A DNA stretch of 41,808 bases from Gammaproteobacteria bacterium RIFCSPHIGHO2_12_FULL_63_22 (lineage in GTDB: Bacteria; Pseudomonadota; Gammaproteobacteria; Xanthomonadales; Xanthomonadaceae). Shown here piece by piece: positions 28,590 to 36,905 of the stretch. Location of the stretch: the NCBI GenBank assembly GCA_001801685.1, contig MGYJ01000036.1, forward strand, positions 1 to 41,808, read 5' to 3'. The notes under the pieces are model-generated. The model saw only the letters and a program-made list of their open reading frames with translations. It was not told where the DNA came from and searched no databases. Position numbers and translations under genes: made by a program. Position 1 is the stretch's first letter. Each line of letters starts with the position of its first letter.

Positions 28590-29240
28590 TCAGCCGGCGA
28601 GCAGGTAGGCCGTCAGTCGCGGCGTGATGGCGTCGCGCAACGCGAGCACGGCCGTGTGTTCGCGCGAGGGCGACAAGCGGAAGAATTGCCAGCGCGCGGC
28701 ATCGCCCGCGTCGCTGGGTGGCTCCAGCAACCGTGGCGTGTCGGCCCGTGCGTCGAAGCGCCAGCGCGGCGTGTAGCCGAAGATGCCAGTCCCGGTGGCC
28801 TTGCAGCTTGCTTCCTTGGCCGTCCACAAGCGCAGGAAAGCCAGGCGCGCGGATTCTGCATCCATGGCATCGAGCTGGTCGGCTTCCTGGGCGCTGAACC
28901 AGCGTCGCGACAGGCGACCGACCGGCGGAATCCGGTCAATGCGTTCCAGGTCCACGCCGACGCGGCCCTGGCGGCACAAGGCGACCAAGGTGCCGCCACG
29001 GGTATCGCTGAGATTGAAATCCGGCGCGCCTTCGTGGCGCAGGAAGGGGCGGCCTTTTTCCTCACGACCGAAGGCGAGCGCGTGCGGCGGCAGGCCGACA
29101 TGCGCGGCGAGCACGGTCCGCAGCAAGCGATCCACGCGCTGCCGGCGCGGCTCGGGCGGGTCCGCCGATCCAGGGTCAGGGCACCAGTGCAGGCGCAGTT
29201 CGTCCGGCGCCAGCGGCGGCGCTTCGGCCGCGCGCAGCAA
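28590..29240 (-). CDS. 4'-phosphopantetheinyl transferase, Sfp type
   Basis: Transfers the phosphopantetheine arm of CoA to a Ser of acyl or peptidyl carrier proteins; 216 residues. The Mg/CoA-binding motif GVDLE (95-99) and WTAKEASCK (139-147) are intact, with FNLSDTRGG (75-83) as the usual second motif. The length suits the Sfp group, which usually serves secondary-metabolite synthases, but no such synthase is in the window. The first codon is TTG at 29240, 17 bases after the stop of the upstream gene; a different rare start further upstream is possible, since no ATG or GTG fits. The stop is in TGATCA shared with the diguanylate cyclase. Confidence 0.92.
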   Translation of the reverse strand: MLRAAEAPPLAPDELRLHWCPDPGSADPPEPRRQRVDRLLRTVLAAHVGLPPHALAFGREEKGRPFLRHEGAPDFNLSDTRGGTLVALCRQGRVGVDLERIDRIPPVGRLSRRWFSAQEADQLDAMDAESARLAFLRLWTAKEASCKATGTGIFGYTPRWRFDARADTPRLLEPPSDAGDAARWQFFRLSPSREHTAVLALRDAITPRLTAYLLAG

Positions 29241-29257
29241 CGGCCAGGGCAGGGCGA

Positions 29258-29539
29258 TCAGGGCGGCGGTTCGCTGCCGGGATTGCCAGGGCTGCCGGGA
29301 TTGGATTGCGCGGCAGCCTTGCGTGCCTCGGCCTGCTCGCGCAGCCGGCGCAGGTCTTCGGGGCTGATGATCTGCGTGTCGTTGCGTGCGCCGCTGGAGA
29401 TGCGGGTGGACACCCAGCCCAGCATCCAGGCGATGAAGCCCACCAGGGACGCCAGCACCAGGATCACCACCAGCCAGCCGGAGGCCTTGGACGCGGCGAG
29501 CAACAGGGCCATGGCGATAAACAGATATAACCAGTGCAT
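29258..29539 (-). CDS. Small membrane protein of unknown function
   Basis: No family recognised. The protein has 93 residues: two closely spaced membrane helices (WLYLFIAMALLLAASKASG and WLVVILVLASLVGFIAWMLGW) and a hydrophilic tail with ISPEDLRRLREQAEARKAAAQ, a likely amphipathic helix, ending in Pro/Gly/Ser repeats. The start at 29539 is the ATG that opens the first helix; upstream codons in the frame are antisense to the synthase gene. It lies between cardiolipin synthase and the PPTase on the same strand with gaps of 40 and 17 bases, so it is probably co-transcribed with them. Confidence 0.8.
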   Translation of the reverse strand: MHWLYLFIAMALLLAASKASGWLVVILVLASLVGFIAWMLGWVSTRISSGARNDTQIISPEDLRRLREQAEARKAAAQSNPGSPGNPGSEPPP

Positions 29540-29579
29540 GGGACGACCCTCGGTAACGTGGGGCCAGTTTAGCCCAGCC

Positions 29580-30992
29580 TCACAGCAGCGGCGATAGCAG
29601 CCGGGCCGACGCCTCGCCCAGCGACGGCCAGAATCCCAGGCGCCGCGGGCCATGTACTTCGCGGCCGTGCGACAGGTCTTCGGCCAGCACCGATTCCAGG
29701 GCCGACGCCACGCCGGCGTCCTCGAACAACACACACAATTCGAAATTCAGCCGGAAGCTGCGGTTGTCGAAATTCGAACTGCCCAGCACGCTGATGTCCG
29801 AGTCCACCAGCAGCGCCTTGGTGTGCAACATCTTCGGATACTCGAAGACGCGCACGCCTGCGCCTATCAACTCGTCGAAGTAGGATCGCGCCGCCGCCGA
29901 CACCAGCGCCGAATCGCCGCGCCGCGGCACCAGCAGGCGCACGTCCACGCCGCGCAATGCCGCCGAGGTCAGCGCCATGCGCGCGGCTTCGCCGGGCACG
30001 AAATACGGCGTCACCAGCCAGATCCGTTTTTGCGAGCGGTGCAGTGCGCCCAGCATCACCCGGTGGATCGTCTCCCAGGGCGAATCCGGCCCGGCCGGCA
30101 ACACTTGCGTGCGAATGGGTCCGTTCGGCATCTGCGGCCACAAGTCGGTTTCCTGCGGCGCACGACCGCTGGCGTAAACCCAGTCCTCGGCGAAGGCCAG
30201 CTGCAACCAGCGCACCGCCTGGCCGTCCATGCGCAGGTGCAGGTCGTGGAAGGCATCCTCGCGCAGCGCTTCGTTTTCGGTGTCGGTGATGTTGATGCCG
30301 CCCGTAAATCCAATCGTGCCGTCGATCACCACGATCTTGCGATGCGTGCGCAGGTTCAGGCGCGGATGCCACAGGCGGCGCAATCGGAAGCGATGGAAGA
30401 ACGCGACCTCGCCGCCGGCATCGCGCAAGGGGGCAATGAATTCGCGGGACAGTTTGGCCGAGCCCAGCGCATCGACCAGCAGGCGGACTTTCACGCCTTC
30501 GCGCGCTTTCGCAACCAGGGCATCGCGGACCCGCGTGCCGGTGATGTCGGGTTCGAAAATGTAGTACTCGACGTGCACGTGGTAACGCGCCGATTCGATC
30601 GCATCCACCAGTGCGTTGAACGTCGCAGCGCCGCCGACCAGCAACTTCACCCGCTCGCAGCTGCTGGGCAGGAAACCACTGGCGCCTTCGGCCAGTCGCA
30701 TCAGCGGGCTGGGTTCGTTGGCCTGGTGCGATCCGAGCCGCAGCTCGCCCATGCGCGCCCGTGCCTGGCTGCGCTTGATGCGGTTGCGCCGGATGCGAGT
30801 CGGGCCGAGCACGTGGTAGATGACCAGGCCCACCACCGGCAACAAGGCCAATGACAGGATCCAGCTCAGCGTCGCCACCGGCTCGCGTTTCTGCATCATG
30901 ATCCAGCCGGCCAGCCAGACCAGGTAGCCGGCCCAGGCCAGGCCCAGCCAGAGCGACAGGTGCGGCTGCAGGGCGGTCCAGAGTTCGATCAT
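29580..30992 (-). CDS. cls: Cardiolipin synthase
   Basis: Joins two phospholipids to form cardiolipin in the inner membrane; 470 residues. Two N-terminal membrane segments (LWLGLAWAGYLVWLAGWIMM and LSWILSLALLPVVGLVIYHVLG) precede two phospholipase-D-type HKD motifs, THRKIVVIDGTIGFTGGIN and MLHTKALLVDSDISVLGSSNFDNRS, each with the catalytic His-Lys-Asp. The sequence LVTPYFVP between them is typical of the ClsA group. Length and layout are normal. It is the first of a possible three-gene unit with the small membrane protein and the PPTase. Confidence 0.95.
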   Translation of the reverse strand: MIELWTALQPHLSLWLGLAWAGYLVWLAGWIMMQKREPVATLSWILSLALLPVVGLVIYHVLGPTRIRRNRIKRSQARARMGELRLGSHQANEPSPLMRLAEGASGFLPSSCERVKLLVGGAATFNALVDAIESARYHVHVEYYIFEPDITGTRVRDALVAKAREGVKVRLLVDALGSAKLSREFIAPLRDAGGEVAFFHRFRLRRLWHPRLNLRTHRKIVVIDGTIGFTGGINITDTENEALREDAFHDLHLRMDGQAVRWLQLAFAEDWVYASGRAPQETDLWPQMPNGPIRTQVLPAGPDSPWETIHRVMLGALHRSQKRIWLVTPYFVPGEAARMALTSAALRGVDVRLLVPRRGDSALVSAAARSYFDELIGAGVRVFEYPKMLHTKALLVDSDISVLGSSNFDNRSFRLNFELCVLFEDAGVASALESVLAEDLSHGREVHGPRRLGFWPSLGEASARLLSPLL

Positions 30993-31049
30993 TCCGGCAG
31001 TCTACCGAGTGCGGCGGTGCTTGGCCGACGCGCGTGGCCCACTAACAGA

Positions 31050-31071
31050 AACGGCGGCCGAAGCCGCCGTT
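31050..31071 (-). terminator. Intrinsic terminator behind the GlsB-like gene
   Basis: On the minus strand, AACGGCGGC-TTCG-GCCGCCGTT with the stable TTCG loop, followed by TCTGTTAG. The 9-bp stem lies 24 bases after the stop of the GlsB-like gene and separates it from cls. The T-tract is short. Confidence 0.8.
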
Positions 31072-31094
31072 CCGTCACTCGATGCCGGACGCCG

Positions 31095-31349
31095 TTATCG
31101 ACGTCGAATCAGTCCCAGCAGGAACAGGATGACGACCGCGCCGATCACCGCGTTGATGATCGCCCCGGCGACACCGCCGCCCAGCGACACACCCAGGCGA
31201 CCGAGCAACCAGGTGCCGACGAAGGCGCCGATGATGCCGATGATGATGTTGCCGAGCAGGCCGAAGCCATATCCCTTTACGATCAGTCCAGCCAGCCAAC
31301 CGGCGATCGCGCCGATTATCAGGATGGTCAGCAAGCTTTCCATTGCCAT
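31095..31349 (-). CDS. GlsB/YeaQ/YmgE-family membrane protein
   Basis: Small protein (84 residues) of the transglycosylase-associated protein family. Three hydrophobic segments rich in Gly are visible: LLTILIIGAIAGWLAGLIV, GLLGNIIIGIIGAFVGTWLLG and VAGAIINAVIGAVVILFLLGLIRRR, the basic tail being usual. The function in other bacteria is linked to stress, but the reaction is unknown. The ATG at 31349 is preceded by GGGGAA at proper distance; the open frame upstream of it is unlikely to be coding. It stands between fbp and cls and is followed by a terminator. Confidence 0.9.
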   Translation of the reverse strand: MAMESLLTILIIGAIAGWLAGLIVKGYGFGLLGNIIIGIIGAFVGTWLLGRLGVSLGGGVAGAIINAVIGAVVILFLLGLIRRR

Positions 31350-31454
31350 GTCCAGTTCCCCGTGATGACGCCCAAGCGGACGCAGGCCATAACTACGCGT
31401 CCCCGGTGCCGGTCGCAAGCAGGAGCCCGTTCAGGCTTCAGCGGCGGTTGGGAT

Positions 31455-32477
31455 TCAGGCCGGCAGCGAGTCGTGTTCCAGGTGGTAGCGCGTAGCTGTT
31501 TCGACCTCGTGCCGCGATCCCAGGAACACCGGCACGCGCTGGTGCAGCCCGGTCGGCACCACGTCCATCAGCCGGCTGCGCCCGGTAGTCGCCGCGCCGC
31601 CCGCCTGCTCGACGATGAAGGCCATCGGGTTGGCTTCGTACATCAGGCGCAGGCGGCCCGGCTTTGACAGATCCTTCCTGTCCGCCGGATAGATGAAGAT
31701 GCCGCCGCGGGTCAGGATGCGGTGCACGTCGGCGACCATGCTCGCCACCCAGCGCATGTTGAAGTCCTTGCCGCGCACACCCTGCTTGCCTTCCAGCAAA
31801 TCGGAAACGTAGCGCTGCATCGGCGCATGCCAGTGGCGCTGGTTGGACATGTTGATGGCGAATTCCTGCGTGTCCGCCGGAATGCGGATATCGCGCCGGG
31901 TCAGCATGAAGCTGCCCTGCTCGCGGTCCAGCGTGAAGCCATGCGTGCCGCGGCCGATGGTCAGCACCAGCAGCGTGCTCGGCCCGTAGATGGTGTAGCC
32001 CGCGCAAACCTGCGCGACACCGGGCTGCAGGAAATGTTCGTCGGTCGGCTCGATGACGCCATCGGGACATTGCAGCACCGAGAAGATGGTGCCGACCGCC
32101 ACGTTCACGTCAATGTTCGAACTGCCATCCAGGGGATCGAACAACAACAGGTAATTGCCCTTGGGATACGCGTTCGGAATCGGGTGCGCATGCTCCATTT
32201 CCTCCGACGCCAGCCCGGCCAGGTGCCCGCCCCACTCATTGGCCTCGAGCAGGATCTCGTTCGACAGCACATCAAGTTTCTTCTGCGCCTCGCCCTGCAC
32301 GTTGCCGGTGCCGGCATCACCCAACACGCCCCCCAACGCGCCCTTGCCCACGGCGGTGGAGATGGTCTTGCATGCGCGCGCCACCACTTCGATCAGCAGT
32401 CGCAAGTCAGCGTTGATATGTCCGGCATGTTGTTCCTGGATCAGGAAGCGGGTAAGCGAAATCGGCTTGGCAGACAT
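31455..32477 (-). CDS. fbp: Fructose-1,6-bisphosphatase class I
   Basis: Gluconeogenic enzyme that removes the 1-phosphate of fructose 1,6-bisphosphate; 340 residues. The metal-binding site [11 protein letters not shown] (113-123) and the family motifs GASEE-like LASEEMEH (89-96), GYTIYGPST and [12 protein letters not shown] are intact. The start at 32477 matches the family N-terminus [10 protein letters not shown]; the frame stays open upstream into the inverted repeat, which I do not regard as part of the gene. A TATAAT -10 element lies at 32508-32513, just inside the region before the repeat. Confidence 0.96.
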   Translation of the reverse strand: MSAKPISLTRFLIQEQHAGHINADLRLLIEVVARACKTISTAVGKGALGGVLGDAGTGNVQGEAQKKLDVLSNEILLEANEWGGHLAGLASEEMEHAHPIPNAYPKGNYLLLFDPLDGSSNIDVNVAVGTIFSVLQCPDGVIEPTDEHFLQPGVAQVCAGYTIYGPSTLLVLTIGRGTHGFTLDREQGSFMLTRRDIRIPADTQEFAINMSNQRHWHAPMQRYVSDLLEGKQGVRGKDFNMRWVASMVADVHRILTRGGIFIYPADRKDLSKPGRLRLMYEANPMAFIVEQAGGAATTGRSRLMDVVPTGLHQRVPVFLGSRHEVETATRYHLEHDSLPA

Positions 32478-33059
32478 GACATCTCGTCGTAGTTCGCGGA
32501 GCCTTCGATTATAAATCACCCGGACAACGACGCTGCGCGGGCGCTTGACGGCGCCGGGGGACGGGTCCGCCCTGGTCGCCCCGGCGTAGCCGCTCCATGC
32601 GGACTCAGGGTCGACCGGCCGGCCATCCATGGCCCGCCTCCTGTGCGAACCCATCCCCCGGCACCGCCAAGCGCCCGGCCACTGCCCTCGCGAGGTGAGT
32701 AATAAGCAAGCCCTCGCGATGCAATCTTCTTCTTGGGGGAAATGCGTCGCTGTGCCTCTGCCGATGGATTGCATGCGAGTGCGCATCCCGCTGGCTTCGA
32801 ACCCATGAAATCTGACCACCGACAAACTCTCCAAATTGCGGAGTCGTGCTTGTTCGACGTTGACGTTCAACAACACACGATGGTGTCTGACGAACGATTG
32901 GCGGTGACGGGGGGTGGGTTCGCACAGGAGGTTGGCCATGGATGGCCAACCGGTCGACTCTGAGTCCGCAGGAGCGGCTACGCCGAGGCGACCAGGGCGG
33001 ACCCGCCCCCCGGCGCCGTCAAGCGTTCGCGCCAGCAGCTATCGCGAGTCGGTGGCGAG
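32478..33059. repeat. Long inverted-repeat element in the fbp / response-regulator gap
   Basis: A 135-base left arm (32535-32669) and a 134-base right arm (32899-33032) are inverted copies with about 12 differences including one single-base gap, near 91% identity. They flank 229 bases (32670-32898) that include CCTCGCGAGG (around 32685-32694). Each arm contains the palindrome CCATCCATGG or CCATGGATGG. Short open frames across it have no recognisable domain. No transposase is present. It is probably a non-autonomous mobile element, or two opposite copies of a dispersed repeat. The first 57 bases (32478-32534) hold the fbp leader and TATAAT. Confidence 0.8.
32508..32513 (-). promoter_or_regulatory. 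Candidate -10 element of fbp
   Basis: TATAAT on the minus strand, 31 bases upstream of the fbp start. No good -35 hexamer is seen at the usual distance, and the inverted-repeat arm starts 22 bases further upstream, so the element could have replaced the original upstream promoter sequence. Confidence 0.45.
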
Positions 33060-33707
33060 TCAGATGATTTGGAGGGTGATGGCTTTGAGGACGGCGCGGG
33101 TGCGGTCGCGGGTGCCTAGTTTGTCGAGGATGTCCGAGACGTAGTTTTTCACCGTGCCCTCGGACAGGAACACCGCGCGGGCGATTTCCTTGTTCGAGTA
33201 GCCGCCGGCGAGCAGTCGCAGGATCGCCACTTCGCGTTCGCTGAAGGTGTCGGTGGGCTCGCTGGTGTCGCGGTAGGCGTAGCGCGCGCGCACCGGGTCG
33301 GTGGAGACCGGGGCGAGCAGCGTGTCGCCGGCGGCGACTCGCGTTACCGCGTCCAGCAGGTCTTCCGGCGATGCGTCCTTCAGCAGGAATCCACGCGCCC
33401 CGTATTCGGCGGCGCGCAGGGTCAGGTCGGGTTCGTCGAAGGTCGTCAGCAGGATCACCGGCGTGGAATTGCCTGCGGCGCGCAAGGCATCCAGCAATCC
33501 GAAACCATCGAGACCGGGCATGCGGATGTCCGACAGGATCACGTCCACCGGCTCGTGTTCGATCGCGGCCAGCAGGGCGCCGCCGTCGCCGGCCTGCACC
33601 ACCACCCGCAATTGGCTGAAGCCGCCGAGCAGCGCGGCCAGGCCGCTGCGTACCAGGGCCTGGTCGTCGGCCAGCGCCAGCCGCAAGGGCGTCGCGGCCG
33701 GACTCAT
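33060..33707 (-). CDS. NarL/FixJ-family response regulator
   Basis: Two-component transcription factor, 215 residues. Receiver domain: acidic pair Asp14-Asp15, phosphoacceptor Asp60 in VILSDIRMPG, Thr in LLTTFDE and Lys in GFLLKDASPEDLL. The C-terminal LuxR-type HTH is complete (FSEREVAILRLLAGGYSNKEIARAVFLSEGTVKNYVSDILDKLG). The start overlaps the kinase stop by four bases, so the pair is co-translated. The layout resembles DesKR- and LiaSR-type systems that watch the membrane. Its target is unknown; direct repeats in the promoter region of the kinase and its divergent neighbour are candidates. Confidence 0.95.
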   Translation of the reverse strand: MSPAATPLRLALADDQALVRSGLAALLGGFSQLRVVVQAGDGGALLAAIEHEPVDVILSDIRMPGLDGFGLLDALRAAGNSTPVILLTTFDEPDLTLRAAEYGARGFLLKDASPEDLLDAVTRVAAGDTLLAPVSTDPVRARYAYRDTSEPTDTFSEREVAILRLLAGGYSNKEIARAVFLSEGTVKNYVSDILDKLGTRDRTRAVLKAITLQII

Positions 33708-34840
33708 GCCGCCTCCGGCAACCAGGCCTCGAGGTGCACGCCGCCGGACTCACGGCGCTCCGCGGTTACGCCGCCGCCAATCGCTTCCAGTCGTTCGCGC
33801 ATGCCGGTCAGGCCGTTGCCGAAGCGCAGCTCGCCGCCGCCGCGGCCGTCGTCGCGCAGGTCCAGGCGCAGTTGGCCGTCCTTGCGGCGCACGGTCAGCC
33901 ACAGGTTTTCCGCACCGCCATGTCGTGCCGAATTGGTCAGCGCTTCCTGCACGGTGCGCAGCACCGCTTCGGCTTGTTCGAACGAGGCCACGCGCAATCC
34001 TGCTTCCATGTCCAGGCGCAGGCGCGGTTTGGGGAACGGCGCGGCCAGTCGCTCGATCAACTCGCGCAATTGCACGCCGTCATGCAGGCGCATCTGTTGC
34101 ACCACGGCGCGAATGTCGCCGAGCAATTCGTCGGCCAGTTTCGCGCAGAGGTCCACCTGCGCATTGCCCGCCAGCGCCGGCTGTCGCTGCAGTGCGCCCA
34201 GGTTCAATTTCAGCGCGGTCAGCTTGTGACCGGCCACGTCGTGCAATTCGCGCGAGATGCGCAGGCGTTCCGAATCGCGCGCGCTCTCGGCCAGCAGCGA
34301 ACGCGTGGCGAGCAGGTCGGCGTTGACCTCGGCCAGCACGTCGCGCGACCGTTGCGCGGTGTAGGCATACCAGGCGGTGACGATGGCGAACAACTGGAAG
34401 CTGGCGCCGATCAACACCGTGAACAAGGGCGACGACGCCCGCCACAGTTGTCCGTAGGCGAAGTACATCGCCAGGTTCACCGCGACGAAAACCAATACCA
34501 ATCGAACAGGCGAGAGCATCTGCGCCAGCTGCGCCATCACGATGATCAGCAGCACGCTGGTCGAACCGTAGCGCGCCAGCACGATGATGCCGAGCGCCAG
34601 CAGCAGTTGCGCGATCACGATGCCGATGCCGCGATTGCCGTCCACGCACAGCACCGAGCGCAGCATGAACAATGCGATGAAAGCGACATGTGCTGCGATC
34701 ACCGTCGGCCACAGCGCGGGCGCGTCGATCAGCCCCGTGCCTCGCGGCGCGTTGAAAAGCAGTTCGCTGCCGATCGCCAGCCAAGCGATATAGGCGGCCA
34801 AGTTCAGGGGTTCGAGCAGGGGGCGCAGTCGGTTCCACAT
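33704..34840 (-). CDS. Membrane histidine kinase, HisKA_3 type
   Basis: Sensor partner of the response regulator, 378 residues. About six membrane segments occupy residues 12-160 with very short loops (for example LWPTVIAAHVAFIALFMLRSV, IGIVIAQLLLALGIIVLARY, LVLVFVAVNLAMYFAYG), so the signal is probably sensed in the membrane, as in DesK. The dimerisation domain has phosphoacceptor His200 in SRELHDVAGHKLTALKL. The ATPase domain has the N box QEALTNSARHGG (Asn303) and G box DDGRG with GNGLTGMRERL. The start at 34840 is chosen because upstream residues look non-native. It is divergent from the membrane protein at 34983. Confidence 0.93.
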   Translation of the reverse strand: MWNRLRPLLEPLNLAAYIAWLAIGSELLFNAPRGTGLIDAPALWPTVIAAHVAFIALFMLRSVLCVDGNRGIGIVIAQLLLALGIIVLARYGSTSVLLIIVMAQLAQMLSPVRLVLVFVAVNLAMYFAYGQLWRASSPLFTVLIGASFQLFAIVTAWYAYTAQRSRDVLAEVNADLLATRSLLAESARDSERLRISRELHDVAGHKLTALKLNLGALQRQPALAGNAQVDLCAKLADELLGDIRAVVQQMRLHDGVQLRELIERLAAPFPKPRLRLDMEAGLRVASFEQAEAVLRTVQEALTNSARHGGAENLWLTVRRKDGQLRLDLRDDGRGGGELRFGNGLTGMRERLEAIGGGVTAERRESGGVHLEAWLPEAA

Positions 34841-34893
34841 GCACGCAGCTTGGGCCGATGTTCGGCCGGGCTCAAGACGTCGCAAGCACAAAG

Positions 34894-34931
34894 TGACTTC
34901 CGGCACCTCGAAGCGATGACCACCGGCACCT
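34894..34931. promoter_or_regulatory. Direct repeats in the divergent kinase / membrane-protein promoter region
   Basis: TGACTTCCGGCACCT (34894-34908) and TGACCACCGGCACCT (34917-34931), 13 of 15 bases equal and 23 bp apart, about two helical turns. They lie between the start codons at 34840 and 34983. This is a likely binding place for a dimeric regulator on one face of the helix; the response regulator of the pair is the first candidate. Confidence 0.6.
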
Positions 34932-34982
34932 GATCGCCGCCGCCCTCGCCGGCAAAGTGGCCTCGCACAAACGGAGAACACC

Positions 34983-35741
34983 ATGTCTGCCTATTCGATG
35001 ACCGTCCTCATGCACTCGAGCCTCGGCGCCGCCGCGCTGGCCACCTACTGGGTCGCCGCGCTGGCGAAGAAGGGCAGCGGGCCGCACAAGCTGGCTGGCA
35101 AGGTCTATGTCGCGGTGATGATCGGCCTGTTGATCCCGGCCGTGCCACTGAGCATCAATGTCTTCCGGCACTTCAGCACGGCGTTTGGCGCGTTCCTGTT
35201 CTACCTGCTGGTCATCACGGGCACCGCGCTCTGGCAGGGCTGGTACGCAACCCGCAACAAGCGCGATTTCAGTCGCTATGTCGGGTCCGGTTTTCGCCGC
35301 CTGGCATGGTTGAACATCGGCTCGGGCCTGGCCGTGCTCGGCCTCGGCATCGCCACGACCTCGCCGATCTTCCTGGGCTTCTCGCTGGTTGGCCTGCTGG
35401 GCGGGCGCAGCATGTTGCGCCTGGCCAAGGCCGGCCCGGCGCATCCGCGCTGGTGGATGGAACAGCACCTCGGCGCCATGCTCGGCTGCGGCGTCGCCAC
35501 GCACATCGCCTTCCTGCAGATTGGCTTGCCGCGCCTGATGCCCTCGCTGGCGGGACCGGTGCTACAGAACATCGCCTGGCTCGGACCGCTGGTGGTCGCC
35601 GGCCTGGCGCGAGTGTGGCTCGGCCGCAAATACCTGGGTGGCGTGGGCGGCGCCGGTGCGGCGAATCGTGCAACACCGGCGGACAAGGCCCGCAGCATCA
35701 GCCCGCGCCCCAGCCTGGGCGAGACCTCGTCAGCGAATTGA
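34983..35741 (+). CDS. Polytopic membrane protein of unknown function
   Basis: Not recognised with confidence; it resembles the DUF2306-like group of small membrane proteins. The protein has 252 residues and about seven hydrophobic segments, including MTVLMHSSLGAAALATYWVAALA, VYVAVMIGLLIPAVPLSINVF, FGAFLFYLLVITGTALWQGW, LAWLNIGSGLAVLGLGIATT, ISPIFLGFSLVGLLGG-like and IAWLGPLVVAGLARVWLG. Conserved-looking charged sites are KKGSGPHKLAGK and HPRWWMEQHLGAMLGCG, with several His that could bind haem or metal. It has a GGAG site before the ATG and is divergent from the kinase. Its 3' end overlaps the M23 gene by 12 bases. Confidence 0.82.
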   Translation: MSAYSMTVLMHSSLGAAALATYWVAALAKKGSGPHKLAGKVYVAVMIGLLIPAVPLSINVFRHFSTAFGAFLFYLLVITGTALWQGWYATRNKRDFSRYVGSGFRRLAWLNIGSGLAVLGLGIATTSPIFLGFSLVGLLGGRSMLRLAKAGPAHPRWWMEQHLGAMLGCGVATHIAFLQIGLPRLMPSLAGPVLQNIAWLGPLVVAGLARVWLGRKYLGGVGGAGAANRATPADKARSISPRPSLGETSSAN

Positions 35742-36821
35742 TTCGACGATCTGCCCGGTGTCCACGGTGGCGCGTTGCAGCCGCTGCGCGCTGGCGCCGC
35801 GCAGCACGCGGAACTCGTCGAAGTAGGACGGCAGGCCTTCGGCCACCAGGGTCGGGCCGTCCTGCAGCTGGTAATGCAGGTGCGGGAAGAAGGCGCTGCC
35901 CGACGCGCCGATCGCGGCGATGGTTTGTCCGCGCCGCACGCGGTCACCGGCTTTCACCTGCACGCTGCCCTGCTTGAGATGTCCGTACACACTGAACTCG
36001 CCGTTGCCATGGTCGATCACCGCATGGTTGCCGAACAGCACCATCGGATCTTGCGGAATCTTCGACTGATCGAAGTTGCGGTTGTCGGGCTGCCCGTTCT
36101 CCATCGCCACGATCACGCCGTCGCCGGTGGCGCGCACCGGCGCGCCGAAGCCCACGTAATTTTCATTGCGCGACAAATCGCCATGGGCCATTTCGCCGTC
36201 CTCATCCACCGGCACGAAATCGTAGCCGTAGCGCATGAAATTGCTCTTGAAGCCCATCTGCGCCAGCGGCGCGAAGCTGTAATCGAAGCGCCGATGGTGG
36301 GCCAGCGCATCGTGGCCGTCGTAGTTGATCATGCGGCCGCGCACCGGCAGGACCAGCGCGGTCAAGCCCTGGCGCGCCACGGGCTTCACCTCGATGCTGC
36401 GCACGATCTCCGGCGCATCCTTCGCATCGCCCGACAGCGTCATGTCGAATTGCAGGCTGCCGATCTGCAGTTCGCGGCCAAAACTCGGAAACGGATTGAA
36501 CATCGTCAGCGTGCCGCCGGCCGGCACGTCGCGCGCGGGCAGGGTGTGGATGCTGGGACGCACGCCATTGCCATCCAGCAGCCGGCGTTCCAGCAAGCGG
36601 CCGGCCGAATCGCGCACCGAAACCTGCAGGCGTCGCAACGACAGCGGCGCCGCGCCCTTGTTGCGCAGGAACAGCTCGAAGTTCAGGTCTTGCCGGTCGG
36701 GCAGGGTTTCGATGTAAATGCGCGAAGGCCCGCTCGACAATTGCAGCACGTCGTCAGGGGTCGCGGCGCTCGCTGGTGTCGGCAACAGCAGGGCAAGCAC
36801 GAAAAAAATCAAGGTACGCAT
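35730..36821 (-). CDS. Exported M23-family (LytM-like) protein
   Basis: Probable cell-wall metallopeptidase or a catalytically altered relative, 363 residues. The signal peptide MRTLIFFVLALLLPTPASA is cut near residue 19. The M23 domain in the C-terminal half has GNHAVIDHGNGEFSVYGHL (264-282, with His281) and the HxH motif FPHLHYQL (312-319; His314, His316). The first zinc motif HxxxD is less clear: HRRFD (176-180) fits the pattern, whereas the region RYGYD (197-201) that precedes the usual fold has Arg where His is expected. The start at 36821 gives the signal peptide; a longer frame exists. The 3' end overlaps the convergent gene by 12 bases. Confidence 0.88.
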   Translation of the reverse strand: MRTLIFFVLALLLPTPASAATPDDVLQLSSGPSRIYIETLPDRQDLNFELFLRNKGAAPLSLRRLQVSVRDSAGRLLERRLLDGNGVRPSIHTLPARDVPAGGTLTMFNPFPSFGRELQIGSLQFDMTLSGDAKDAPEIVRSIEVKPVARQGLTALVLPVRGRMINYDGHDALAHHRRFDYSFAPLAQMGFKSNFMRYGYDFVPVDEDGEMAHGDLSRNENYVGFGAPVRATGDGVIVAMENGQPDNRNFDQSKIPQDPMVLFGNHAVIDHGNGEFSVYGHLKQGSVQVKAGDRVRRGQTIAAIGASGSAFFPHLHYQLQDGPTLVAEGLPSYFDEFRVLRGASAQRLQRATVDTGQIVESIR

Positions 36822-36905
36822 CCATCCACTCCCCATAGGTATTGGGTGGATGGATACCGCGGCCACGACAACGGTTGCACCCGCGCGAGTCGCGCGGGCC
36901 GAGGA

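Noticed and set aside
32478-32939. N-terminal extension of fructose-1,6-bisphosphatase into the repeat element
   Set aside because: The frame is open by chance; the family N-terminus starts at 32477 and a -10 box lies between.
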